Positions 8,363 to 16,851 of a stretch of 64,000 nt of DNA are shown one piece after another. A program made the position numbers and the translations under genes. Numbering within the stretch: the first letter of the stretch is position 1; every line of letters begins with the position of its first letter. The stretch covers positions 150,904-214,903 of the forward strand of contig NZ_LDTZ01000021.1 of NCBI RefSeq assembly GCF_001186365.1, written 5' to 3'. The notes under the pieces are model-generated. The model worked only from the letters and a program-made list of their open reading frames with translations, was not told the origin of the DNA and did not search any database. Source of the DNA: Gordonia jacobaea. Its GTDB lineage: Bacteria; Actinomycetota; Actinomycetes; Mycobacteriales; Mycobacteriaceae.

Positions 8363-9614
8363 CGGAAACGCCTTCGCGACGGCTCGGCGCATCGTCGGCG
8401 AGGGTCGGCGCGGAGTCCGCGCGCGGCGAACGGAACGGAACTCGCGGACGCCCCGTCAGGTACAGCGCGCCGGGGAGTCGTCGCAGAATCTCGACGAGGA
8501 GGAGCGACCCGGCCAGCGTGCCCACGTAGACGACGATGGTCGCCCACGGCTGTCCGATGGCGTCGAGCACCCACGACGTGCCGTTGCGCTGCGGGTACAT
8601 GATCATCGTCAGCACCAGTACGTGGACAAGGAACACCGGGAACGAGCGGTTGGACGCGTACTTCACGGCCCGGGCGAATCGCGGGGTGAACTCGCGTCGG
8701 TTCTCGGCCCAGTGCAGGGCAACCGCGTACAGGCAGGTCATCGCGACGACCAGGAACGGGAGCAACGTGGGGTAGAACGCCGAGTTGTTGTCGTGCACCG
8801 GTTTGCCCGCGAACCAGACGCCCCCGACGTACGAGCCGACGGCGATCGCTGCGGTCACCAGCAGCGCGCCGAACAACCACCAGCCCTTGCCCTGCAGCCA
8901 TGCGCCGATCTGCTTGCGGTGCACCGCGGCGACAGCGCCGTACAGGATGAAGAACTGATACGGGATGAACGTCGCGTAGTTGTGCCACCAGTGGGCCGCG
9001 ACGGCTGCGGGCGGATTCCAATGCGTGATGGTCGCGGCGACGGCGAACTGCAGCACCAGGCTGACACCGAGCAGCGCGACGTGGTGCCCGGCGGTTGCGC
9101 GCAGCAGCCAGACCACCAGCGGGAAGATCAGGTAGACCTGCAGCATCACGAACAGGAAGTACATCTGGAACCCGGAGAGACCCCAGCTGAGCTGGTAGAA
9201 GAAGTTGGTCAGGCTCGTCGGGACCTCGGTGAGCCTGCCCGCCAGCCACATGTTGACCACCCAATAGATGGCCGACCAGATCACGTACGGATAGATCACC
9301 AGCTTGATTCGACGCTTCCAGAACGTCGGCGCACTGAAATCCTGCTTGTCGAAGTTCTGGTACATCAGCACGAAGCCGGTGAGGGCGAAGAACGTGTTGC
9401 GCGTGAAATGCAGCAGCAGCGACGTGGTGTTCACCGGCATGCTGGTGAACTCGTTGGTGGTCTGCGTGAGGCAGTGCACGAAGATGACCAGCGAGAACGT
9501 CACACTGCGGATCAGGTCGACCTGGTGCAGGTAGGGGCGGCGCGTCGGTCGCGTGGTCGAGGCGTCGGCACCTGCCGTCGACTCGTTTGCACGCGAAACC
9601 AACGTCGTCGACAT
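8355..9614 (-). CDS. Membrane acyltransferase (acyltransferase-3 family)
   Basis: 419 residues, almost entirely hydrophobic helices (about ten). It opens with YLHQVDLIRSVTFSLVIFVH, the signature region of integral-membrane acyltransferase-3 proteins such as WecH and OatA N-domains, with the conserved His of the first helix. These enzymes transfer acyl groups from acyl-CoA to extracytoplasmic glycans or lipids. The next gene upstream on the same strand encodes a larger member of the family with an SGNH domain; a 220-base gap containing a nested stem separates them. Acceptor unknown. The family is clear. Confidence 0.86.
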   Translation of the reverse strand: MSTTLVSRANESTAGADASTTRPTRRPYLHQVDLIRSVTFSLVIFVHCLTQTTNEFTSMPVNTTSLLLHFTRNTFFALTGFVLMYQNFDKQDFSAPTFWKRRIKLVIYPYVIWSAIYWVVNMWLAGRLTEVPTSLTNFFYQLSWGLSGFQMYFLFVMLQVYLIFPLVVWLLRATAGHHVALLGVSLVLQFAVAATITHWNPPAAVAAHWWHNYATFIPYQFFILYGAVAAVHRKQIGAWLQGKGWWLFGALLVTAAIAVGSYVGGVWFAGKPVHDNNSAFYPTLLPFLVVAMTCLYAVALHWAENRREFTPRFARAVKYASNRSFPVFLVHVLVLTMIMYPQRNGTSWVLDAIGQPWATIVVYVGTLAGSLLLVEILRRLPGALYLTGRPRVPFRSPRADSAPTLADDAPSRREGVSVS

Positions 9615-9654
9615 ACTCAGACTCAGCCCCTGACAGTTCTCGTGGACGGTGTGC

Positions 9655-9727
9655 GGGGCCGGATCTCTTCACGTTGACGGGGTGCTCGAGCCTCGACGCT
9701 CGCCCCGTGCGTCAACGTTGCGGCCCC
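9655..9727. other. Nested inverted-repeat structure between two acyltransferase genes
   Basis: Within the 220-base gap, a 7-base outer stem (9655-9661 with 9721-9727) encloses a perfect 9-base stem (9671-9679 with 9710-9718). It lies downstream of the gene at 9835-12003 and upstream of the gene at 8355-9614. It lacks a T-run, so it could be a terminator of a GC-rich type, a processing site or an operator. Confidence 0.4.
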
Positions 9728-9834
9728 ATCGCGTTGATAGGCCGTGATCCTCCCGTTATCGCGTCTGAGCTTATCAGTGGAGTCTGGACGCTCCCTGAGA
9801 CGTGGCTGTCAGCGAGTCTCACCGGCGCTCAGAC

Positions 9835-12003
9835 TCACCACCACCGCAGCGCACGGCCCAGATCGGCGTCGACCGCAGGGATCAGGCTGCGGACAAACGT
9901 CGCGGACAGGTGGTGGTAGTCGTGCCAGACGAGGATGTTGCCGACGACAGCCGGGCAGTAGGCAGTACCGCACATCGCGTCGGTGTAGTCGAGAAACGAC
10001 ATGTTCGGATACTGCGACGCGATGGCCCCCGTAGGGTCCGTCTCCGCCATCGCCGCATCCCGGTCGACGCCGCAGACCTGCGGTTTCTTGCCCTGTGCCA
10101 GGCATTCCGGCGGCTTGAGCTTGCCATGCGCCCAGGGATTGTCGCGCACCGCGACGACCCGCTGTCCCCGGTCACGGAACTGCGTGAAGATGTCGGTGTA
10201 GTCCTTCGGAACGGTGTCGCCGGGCCCGTTCTCGACCGGGCGGGTGCTGTTGGTGAACACGACGTCGGGTTTGTCGACGGCCAACCTGTCCATCACGCGC
10301 CGTGACCAGTCGTTGCACTGGTAGTACTTCTGCCCGAACCAGGTGAAGACGTGCGAGGTGGTCAACGCGCAGCCGACCTTGAGGTAGGTGGTGACCCTGA
10401 ATCCGCGCTGCTTGCCGACGGCGTCGAGCGCGGTGATCCACTGCTCGGCGTGCGATCCGCCGACCAGCGCGACGGTGCGCGTGGCCCCAGGATCGCCGTA
10501 GACGCCGACCTTGATCGACGGGTCTTTCCAGCCGCTGATCATCGAGTCGTACGAGGTGATCGGCCAGTCCTTGTCGACGACCTCCGGACTCGGTTGGGGG
10601 TCGACGCGGGGCGTCGGCGCGCCGTCGAGGTACGCGCGAGCACCGGGGTAGAGCCGGGGATCGAGGTTGTCGGTGTTGACCGTCGCGTTCGCGGCGTTGC
10701 GCTGCCAGACGACGGCCGTCGTGCCCGCGACGACGCTCGCGATCACGAGCACAGCGGTGAGCGTGACCCGATACGAGCGGCCGAAACCGGTGTCCCTTCC
10801 GGATCGCAGCGGAGCTTCGATGTACCGGGTCGTCAGCCACGCCAGCAGCAGCGACACCGCGAGGATCGCTGTGCCCTCGTACCAGCTCACGTCGTCCTGG
10901 AAGCGCCACGCGAGGTAGAAGATGAGCAGCGGCCAGTGCCACAGGTAGAGCGCGTAGGCCACCGAACCGAGCCACACCAGCCGCGGGTGCGCGAGTGCCC
11001 GGCTGACCAGCCCTGTGTCGTTCGACGCCGCGTCGCGGGCGGCGGGTGAACCGGTCCAGATCAGCGCGAGCGTCGCGCCGACCGGAATCCACGCCCAGAC
11101 GCCCGGATACTCCGACACCCCGCTGATCCACCAGCCGCAGCTCACGATCAGCGCAAGCGCACCAACACCGACGACGTCGCGCAGCCAACCGGGCATTGCG
11201 AGGCGGTTGCGGTGGACCTGCGTGAGCCTTTGGGGGATTGCGACGGCCAACAGCCCACCCGCGAGCGGCTCCCACAGCCTCGCGACCGTGTCGTAGTAGT
11301 TGAACGGCTGGTTCACGTCGTGCCGGTAAACCGCCCAGGCGAACGAGACGACTGCGACGGCAAGCAGGGCGACGCCGACGATGCCACGGATGACGCGGGC
11401 CTCGCCGAACACCGAGATGCGACGTGCGAGCAGCTTCAGGACGCCGCCGAGCGCGAGCATGCACACGAGCGTGAGGACGAAGAACTGGCCCTGCATCGAC
11501 ATCGACCAGAGATGCTGCATCGGACTGTTCGCCGAATCGGCGGCAGCGTAGTCCTGTGAGTCGAATGCCAGGTGCCAGTTCTGGTAGTAGAGCGCACTCG
11601 CTTGGATCTCCGAACCCAAAGGGCCCCAACGAGTTGTGGGCATGATCAGCGCGATCAAGGCGGTGATGACAGCCAGGACGACGAGAAGAGCGGGCAGCAG
11701 GCGCCGTGCCAGTCGCCAGAAGCGAGGCCACGGATTGACCGCCCGTCGCCACGACACGTTCGGCGGGTTGGTCGCGATGACGTGCTTGAGCAACGACGCG
11801 ATGAAGAAGTAGCCGGACAGCGTGAGGAACACGTCGACGCCACCGGACACCCGACCGAACCACACGTGGAAAATCGCGACGAGTGCGATCGCGATACCCC
11901 GCAGGCCGTCGAGGTCGAGGCGGTACCCCGAGGTGTTGCCGGTGGCGGCGTCCTCGTTGGGGGTGCCGGGAGCGATCCCGGCGTCGGAAAGCGTGGAACT
12001 CAC
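9835..12003 (-). CDS. Acyltransferase-3 / SGNH two-domain membrane acyltransferase
   Basis: 722 residues from a GTG. The N-terminal two-thirds is a membrane acyltransferase-3 domain: YRLDLDGLRGIAIALVAIFH carries the catalytic His, and VFLTLSGYFF follows. After the last helix comes an extracytoplasmic SGNH-hydrolase-like domain, with GGSH (Ser517) and a closing D-Y-H-H (Asp695, His698). This is the OafA/YrhL architecture, in which the membrane domain moves an acyl group outward and the SGNH domain places it on a polysaccharide, peptidoglycan or glycolipid. It is probably expressed with the smaller acyltransferase downstream. No ribosome site is obvious at the GTG, so the exact start is uncertain. 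Confidence 0.88.
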   Translation of the reverse strand: MSSTLSDAGIAPGTPNEDAATGNTSGYRLDLDGLRGIAIALVAIFHVWFGRVSGGVDVFLTLSGYFFIASLLKHVIATNPPNVSWRRAVNPWPRFWRLARRLLPALLVVLAVITALIALIMPTTRWGPLGSEIQASALYYQNWHLAFDSQDYAAADSANSPMQHLWSMSMQGQFFVLTLVCMLALGGVLKLLARRISVFGEARVIRGIVGVALLAVAVVSFAWAVYRHDVNQPFNYYDTVARLWEPLAGGLLAVAIPQRLTQVHRNRLAMPGWLRDVVGVGALALIVSCGWWISGVSEYPGVWAWIPVGATLALIWTGSPAARDAASNDTGLVSRALAHPRLVWLGSVAYALYLWHWPLLIFYLAWRFQDDVSWYEGTAILAVSLLLAWLTTRYIEAPLRSGRDTGFGRSYRVTLTAVLVIASVVAGTTAVVWQRNAANATVNTDNLDPRLYPGARAYLDGAPTPRVDPQPSPEVVDKDWPITSYDSMISGWKDPSIKVGVYGDPGATRTVALVGGSHAEQWITALDAVGKQRGFRVTTYLKVGCALTTSHVFTWFGQKYYQCNDWSRRVMDRLAVDKPDVVFTNSTRPVENGPGDTVPKDYTDIFTQFRDRGQRVVAVRDNPWAHGKLKPPECLAQGKKPQVCGVDRDAAMAETDPTGAIASQYPNMSFLDYTDAMCGTAYCPAVVGNILVWHDYHHLSATFVRSLIPAVDADLGRALRWW

Positions 12004-12153
12004 AGGCAGCGATGGTAGCGCGGCGAATGACCCAGTCCGCGGACCCCATCGGCGCGGGAGGTTTGCGCCTTCGTGCTTCTAAATCTTTTCCCACCAGAGT
12101 GCATCGCGCACGCTGTGTCCATTGTCGAAAAGTTCAGACCACAAGGAGCACAG

Positions 12154-13518
12154 ATGGCAGACCAGAAGCGCGTTGCAGTCGTCGGCGCGGGAGTGACGGG
12201 TACGAGCGCTGCGCTCGGCTTCCTCGACGCGGGATTCGACGTCACTCTCTACTCTGACCGCGATCGAGAGTCGTTGCGAGACAGGGTCCCACCGACCGGC
12301 GTCGGCGTGCTGTTCGGTAGCTCGCGCGACTGGGATGCGCAGATCATCGACGACCTCTACGAGGTGGGCAACACCACCGGCATCAGCGTTCGACTGTCGT
12401 CGGGCGAGGGCACCGAGCGCGTCGACGTTCTCGAGTTCAACCCCGACTACGGCTACGTCGCGCAGGCCGTCGACCTGCGTCTACGTGCTGATGACCGCCT
12501 CGGTCGATTCCTCGAGCGCGGCGGCCGCTTCGAGGTCGAAGCCGTCGATCCCGACCGCCTGGACGAGATCGCTGCCGACAACGACCTGACCCTCGTCGCC
12601 ACCGGCAAGGGCGGCCTGGCGTCGTTCTTCCCGGTCGACGACGAGCGCACGCACTATCGCGAGCCGCAGCGTCGACTCCTGCAGGTCACCCTGACCGGAC
12701 TCGACCACGGTCCCGACACGTTCGCCTACCGTGCTGCCGACGGCGGACGGCAGTCGCTGTTCAACCTCGACAGCGACAACGGCGAGATCTTCGTCGGACC
12801 CTTCCTGCACAAGGACGCGGGCGCCACATGGTCGTTCATCGTCTTCGCCAAGCCCGACGGCGCGTGGGCGCCGAAGATCGACGAGGTCACCGACGCCGCG
12901 TCTGCGCGGCAGGCGATCGTCGACATCTTCGACGAGTGGTTCCCCGCGGATGCTCCGGCGATCCGCGAGCTCGCGGTCATCGACTCCGATCCCTACTCGT
13001 GGTTGAAGGGCGCTGTCACCCCGACGGTCCGCAAGCCCGTCGGCACGACGAAGAGCGGGCACGTCGTCGCGGCGATCGGCGACACCGCGATCGCTGTCGA
13101 CCCGGTTGCCGGCCAGGGCGCGCAGAACTCGCTGATCCAGGTCGCCGAACTGGTGCAGGCCGCCAAGGCGCGCCTCGACGACGACCCGTCGGCGGAGTTC
13201 TCCGCGCAGTGGCTGGCCGACGAATTCGAGAAGCATTGGGAGAGAAGAGGACACGCGTCTGTCGAGGTGACGCGGCTCTACCTCGGCGACCCCGATTACG
13301 CGACGCACCTCGAACTGGCCTTCCCGGCCGCGGCTGTCAACGTCGACGTCGCCTCTGCGCTGTTCGGCTTGCTGTCCGACCCCAATCCGCTTCTCACGCT
13401 TGGTGATCGCGACGACGTGCTCGGCTTCATCTCGGCGGTGTCGGGCGAGCCGGCCGACGACGTGCTCGGACGGTTCGAGCCGCTGGGAAGCTTCAATTCG
13501 CGCGCAGTTCCCGCCTGA
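12154..13518 (+). CDS. StyA-like FAD-dependent monooxygenase
   Basis: 454 residues from the ATG at 12154, with CAAGGAG upstream. The N-terminus RVAVVGAGVTGTSAALGFLDAG is a dinucleotide-binding fold with the G-x-G-x-x-G pattern, and a second conserved region (GDTAIAVDPVAGQGAQNS) matches the FAD-ribityl site of group E (styrene/indole) monooxygenases. Such enzymes epoxidise or hydroxylate aromatics with reduced FAD supplied by a separate NADH:flavin reductase (StyB). No reductase gene lies nearby. The protein is somewhat longer than typical StyA. A perfect 17-bp hairpin follows the gene. Substrate unknown; related proteins are often annotated only as FAD-binding oxidoreductases. Confidence 0.75.
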   Translation: MADQKRVAVVGAGVTGTSAALGFLDAGFDVTLYSDRDRESLRDRVPPTGVGVLFGSSRDWDAQIIDDLYEVGNTTGISVRLSSGEGTERVDVLEFNPDYGYVAQAVDLRLRADDRLGRFLERGGRFEVEAVDPDRLDEIAADNDLTLVATGKGGLASFFPVDDERTHYREPQRRLLQVTLTGLDHGPDTFAYRAADGGRQSLFNLDSDNGEIFVGPFLHKDAGATWSFIVFAKPDGAWAPKIDEVTDAASARQAIVDIFDEWFPADAPAIRELAVIDSDPYSWLKGAVTPTVRKPVGTTKSGHVVAAIGDTAIAVDPVAGQGAQNSLIQVAELVQAAKARLDDDPSAEFSAQWLADEFEKHWERRGHASVEVTRLYLGDPDYATHLELAFPAAAVNVDVASALFGLLSDPNPLLTLGDRDDVLGFISAVSGEPADDVLGRFEPLGSFNSRAVPA

Positions 13519-13546
13519 TTGACTGGCAGCAAAAACTTTCTGACGC

Positions 13547-13584
13547 AACGGGTTCCGGCCACACTCCTGTGGCCGGAACCCGTT
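13547..13584. terminator. Hairpin terminator, 17-bp perfect stem
   Basis: Perfect 17-bp arms (13547-13563 and 13568-13584) around the tetraloop CTCC, 28 bases after the monooxygenase stop and 65 bases from the convergent esterase stop. No long T-run follows, as is common in actinobacteria. It could serve both directions. Confidence 0.7.
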
Positions 13585-13649
13585 GTTCTGTCAGCCGGTT
13601 CGTGGCCGCTGGTTGGTGTCAGGCGGTTCGTGTCAGGTGGCGTGGTGCG

Positions 13650-14699
13650 TCAGGATCCGTTGGCGTGCACGTCGTTCGTGACGCGGGTGATCAGCTCGAG
13701 GACCTGCTCGAACGCCCTCGACTTCGGATCGACCAGCGACGAATGTGTTTGTCCCGGCATGATGATCGCCCGTGCCCGGCCGCCCGCCTTGGCGTCGGCG
13801 GCGACGTAATCCTGCGAAAGCACATGCGGCACCACATGATCCGACGTTCCGGCGACTGCGATGACCGGCGTCTGCGGATCGAGATTCTGGATCGGGTCGA
13901 CCGACGCGTAACGGTCGGGAACCTCGTCCGGTGTGCCGCCGAGTACACGCACGATGCGCGTGTCGCCCATCGCGACGGCCCTGCGCATGTCGAGCGGACC
14001 CGCGAGCGAGATGACGGTCGTCGGGCGGAACGTCGGGGATGCGCCGACCTCGCCCGGACGTAGATCCTGTCGCGTACTTGCCCAGACAGCGAGTTGGGCA
14101 CCCGCAGAATGTCCGACGGTGACGGCATTGTTGAGGTTGAGCTGGGGATAGGCCTTCGCGAGGTCGGGGATGGCGTCCATCGCCGACGCGACGTCGACGA
14201 AGGTCGTCGGCCAGCCGCCGCCGTTGCCGAGCCGGCGATACTCGACGTTGACCACAGCGAGTCCGCGTTGAGCCAGGCGTCGCGCGAACGTGGCGAACGT
14301 GCCGGCCCCGATCTTGGCCTGCCATCCTCCGCCGTGGATGAGGACGACCAGAGGGACCTTGCCCGCCCGAGGCGGAAGGTAGAGGTCCATCCAGTTCTGT
14401 CGCGGATCGGCCTGCCCGGTCGACACCGCGTAAAAGTAGCGATGCAGAGTGATCCTCGACTCGGTCGCCTGATTGTTGATGTCCTTGGCTGCGGCGCCCC
14501 GGGGAACAGCGGCCGACACCTTGGCGGTCGCCGGTACGGCCCCCGACGGTGCGGGAATCGATGCGCCTACCGACTCATGTGTCGGCGTCGAGCACGCTGC
14601 GGTCACCGCGCACACGAGAGCAAGCGCAGAGACCGTCAGAGCACGGACGGGTGACGGCAGGTCGCGGGTGGTGGCCACGTGAGACAAGGTCCTCGGCAT
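13650..14699 (-). CDS. Alpha/beta-hydrolase esterase lipoprotein (copy 2)
   Basis: About 349 residues from the ATG at 14699; a GTG at 14678 with GAGGA 11 bases upstream is an alternative, and both keep the lipoprotein signal ending VTAAC. HGGGWQAKIGAG, GHSAGAQLAVWAS, TSDHVV and QTHSSLV supply the oxyanion hole, nucleophile Ser, acid and His. It shares long near-identical blocks with the lipoprotein at 6412-7407, for example the segment around EYRR(V/L)G-x-GGGWPTTF. The two copies lie about 6 kb apart on opposite strands, on either side of the acyltransferase and monooxygenase genes. Substrate unknown. Confidence 0.85.
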   Translation of the reverse strand: MPRTLSHVATTRDLPSPVRALTVSALALVCAVTAACSTPTHESVGASIPAPSGAVPATAKVSAAVPRGAAAKDINNQATESRITLHRYFYAVSTGQADPRQNWMDLYLPPRAGKVPLVVLIHGGGWQAKIGAGTFATFARRLAQRGLAVVNVEYRRLGNGGGWPTTFVDVASAMDAIPDLAKAYPQLNLNNAVTVGHSAGAQLAVWASTRQDLRPGEVGASPTFRPTTVISLAGPLDMRRAVAMGDTRIVRVLGGTPDEVPDRYASVDPIQNLDPQTPVIAVAGTSDHVVPHVLSQDYVAADAKAGGRARAIIMPGQTHSSLVDPKSRAFEQVLELITRVTNDVHANGS

Positions 14700-14834
14700 T
14701 GGTGACGGGTGTCGGGTGCGGGTTGGCAAAGTGCGGCGAAGAGTTCGCGTATGCCATTGTGCCCGCGGGACGGCGCCCGATCCTTGTCAGAACGTGTGAG
14801 ATCGTACGAATATCCGACGTGGGAGGATGCAGCG

Positions 14835-15836
14835 ATGGGTAAATCGCGGTGGTCGGTGTCCGATGCGCCGGATCTGTCCGGACGTACCGCAGTGGTCACC
14901 GGTGCGAATTCGGGCGTCGGGTTGGCGACGGCGAGTCACCTGGCACATCTCGGAGCGCGGGTCGTGCTCGCGTGCCGCAACGTCGAGGCCGCGGAACGCG
15001 CGCGGGACGTGATCGTCGCGGAAGGCGGTTCCGGTGGCCACGGCGGCCGGATCTCTCCCGACAGCCGGATCTCTCCCGACATCGAGATCGTGCAGGTCGA
15101 TCTGAGTGAGCTGGATTCCGTGCGGCGCGCCGCCGACGAGTTGGTCGAGCGCTTTCCGACGATCGACATCCTCGTCAACAACGCCGGGGTGATGCGCGCG
15201 GAGCGTGAAGTCACGAAAGACGGCGTCGAGATGGATTTCGCGACCAACTTCCTCGGACATTTCGCGCTCACAGGGCTGCTGCTCGGTCCGCTGCGTGCCG
15301 CGCGTGGCGCCCGCATCGTCTCGGTGTGCTCGAAGCTGTCGACGGTTGGTCGACTCGACCCCGACGATCTCGCGATGACTACCGGCTACAGCGCCGCGGC
15401 CGCGTACTCGCGGTCGAAACTGGCTCAGGCGATCTTCGCCGTGGCGCTGCAGCGTCGGCTTGCGTTGCTCGGCGACGGTGCGCCGTCGTCGGTCCTGGCG
15501 CATCCGGGTGCGACCCACAGCGGGGTGATGCGCGATCAAGGAGTGCTGAGCTGGCTGTTCAGCACGCCGAGCCTGCGGTGGGTGCGACGGACTTTCATCA
15601 TGGACCCGGCTGAGGGATCGCTGTCGTCTGTGCGTGCGGCGACCGATCCCGGTTTACTCGGCGGCCAGTACATCGGGCCGGGAGGGTTCCTGGAACTGTC
15701 CGGCGCGCCGGTCCTGGTTGCTCCGCCGGAGGAAACCGACGACCTTCGCCTGGCTCGCGCATTGTGGGAGTCTGCGGAAAAGGCGACGGGCGTCGGTTTC
15801 GACCTGCCGGACTACCCGGTCAATCCCCAGTCCTGA
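14835..15836 (+). CDS. Short-chain dehydrogenase/reductase, retinol-dehydrogenase-like
   Basis: 333 residues from the ATG at 14835, with GGGAGGA upstream. TGANSGVG is the NAD(P)-binding loop, LVNNAGVM follows, the catalytic Ser lies in SVCSKLS, and YSRSK holds Tyr and Lys. The layout matches the retinol dehydrogenase-like SDRs common in mycolata. Residues of about 71-83 are encoded by a perfect 18-bp tandem duplication, giving a doubled R-I-S-P-D-S in the loop before the third strand; the frame is kept. The 3' end overlaps the convergent lipase gene by 25 bases. Substrate unknown. Confidence 0.87.
   Translation: MGKSRWSVSDAPDLSGRTAVVTGANSGVGLATASHLAHLGARVVLACRNVEAAERARDVIVAEGGSGGHGGRISPDSRISPDIEIVQVDLSELDSVRRAADELVERFPTIDILVNNAGVMRAEREVTKDGVEMDFATNFLGHFALTGLLLGPLRAARGARIVSVCSKLSTVGRLDPDDLAMTTGYSAAAAYSRSKLAQAIFAVALQRRLALLGDGAPSSVLAHPGATHSGVMRDQGVLSWLFSTPSLRWVRRTFIMDPAEGSLSSVRAATDPGLLGGQYIGPGGFLELSGAPVLVAPPEETDDLRLARALWESAEKATGVGFDLPDYPVNPQS
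15047..15082 (+). repeat. In-frame 18-bp tandem duplication inside the SDR gene
   Basis: Two 18-bp units (15047-15064 and 15065-15082) differ only at the last base. The duplication adds six codons to a surface loop. Near identity suggests recent origin, probably by replication slippage. Confidence 0.85.
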
Positions 15837-16837
15837 TTCCACGGATGGAAGGTGCACACGAGCGGCGTCGAAACGCCGAGTGCACGTAGCGTCACGGAGA
15901 TCGCCCGCGGGGAGTAGGTCATCACGGAGTGCCCCGAGATGTCGACCGGACAGCCATCCTGGAGCAGGACGTTGTTGACCCTCGCGCCGGGACCAGCAGT
16001 CAGGAACGTGGCGGCATACGGCGTCGAGAACTGGTCGAAGCGGGTCGCGATCACGGTGTAGTCGACGCCGGCGAATGTCTCGCCGCCGCGGTTGAGGTCG
16101 GTGATCATCGACGATCCGACGAGCTGTTCGTATCCCGCGCTTCCCGCAATGGCCGTGACGCCTGGTTCGACGTTGACACCGGCGTCCCGCAGCACCACGG
16201 CGAGCGCGCCCGAGCCACTCAGTGTCGTCCCGTGATTGGTGGCGCCGAGCGTCACCACGTTCGCGACGACGTTGTGCGTGGGGTCGGATGGATCTGCGCC
16301 GCCCTTGTACTTGAGGTAACGACGGATGAGCACGCCGCCCTGCGAATGACCGATGGCATCGATCTGGCTTGCTCCCGTTGCCTTCCGCACGCGTTGCACG
16401 AACTGCGCGAGCTGCTCAGTGGAGTCTTCGACGGGACCCGTCCCGTATAGCCCGGGGATCACCGACAGTGCGCCACCTTCTGCGACGCCGCCACGGCCGT
16501 AATTCTGTGTGAAGACGCAGAATCCGGCGCGCTTGAGGGCGGGCGAGAGTCGGGCGAACGTGCTGAATGCGCCCTCCCAGGTGCCGTGGACCAGGACAAC
16601 CGGTCGAGGATGCGCGGCCGTCGGACGACACGTCCAGTCGTTGGCGCCCGCCGGGGCGGCTTCCGGGAACGGGTAGGCGAAAGCGGCTTGGAACCCTTTG
16701 ATTTCCGGTCCGACGCCGCGGGTGTCGGAGGCGTAACTGGTTGCGGCCGCTGCGGTGGGTGTCGCAACGATCGTCGCGGTGAGCGCGGCGATGGTCGCGG
16801 CAGCGACGGTGAATAGCGTTGTGAGATAACGGTTCAT
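15812..16837 (-). CDS. Secreted triacylglycerol lipase, class-2-like
   Basis: 341 residues from the ATG at 16837. A Sec signal peptide ends near TPTAAAA. VVLVHGTWEGAFSTF gives the oxyanion region, IDAIGHSQGGVLIRRYL holds the nucleophile Ser, and DISGHSVM near the end supplies the probable His. The pattern matches the class-2 lipase family of actinobacterial extracellular esterases. It ends inside the last codons of the convergent SDR gene, and its start lies 14 bases from the stop of the amidase gene upstream on the same strand, so the two may be co-transcribed. Confidence 0.87.
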   Translation of the reverse strand: MNRYLTTLFTVAAATIAALTATIVATPTAAAATSYASDTRGVGPEIKGFQAAFAYPFPEAAPAGANDWTCRPTAAHPRPVVLVHGTWEGAFSTFARLSPALKRAGFCVFTQNYGRGGVAEGGALSVIPGLYGTGPVEDSTEQLAQFVQRVRKATGASQIDAIGHSQGGVLIRRYLKYKGGADPSDPTHNVVANVVTLGATNHGTTLSGSGALAVVLRDAGVNVEPGVTAIAGSAGYEQLVGSSMITDLNRGGETFAGVDYTVIATRFDQFSTPYAATFLTAGPGARVNNVLLQDGCPVDISGHSVMTYSPRAISVTLRALGVSTPLVCTFHPWNQDWGLTG

Positions 16838-16851
16838 GATGTGTCCGGGCC

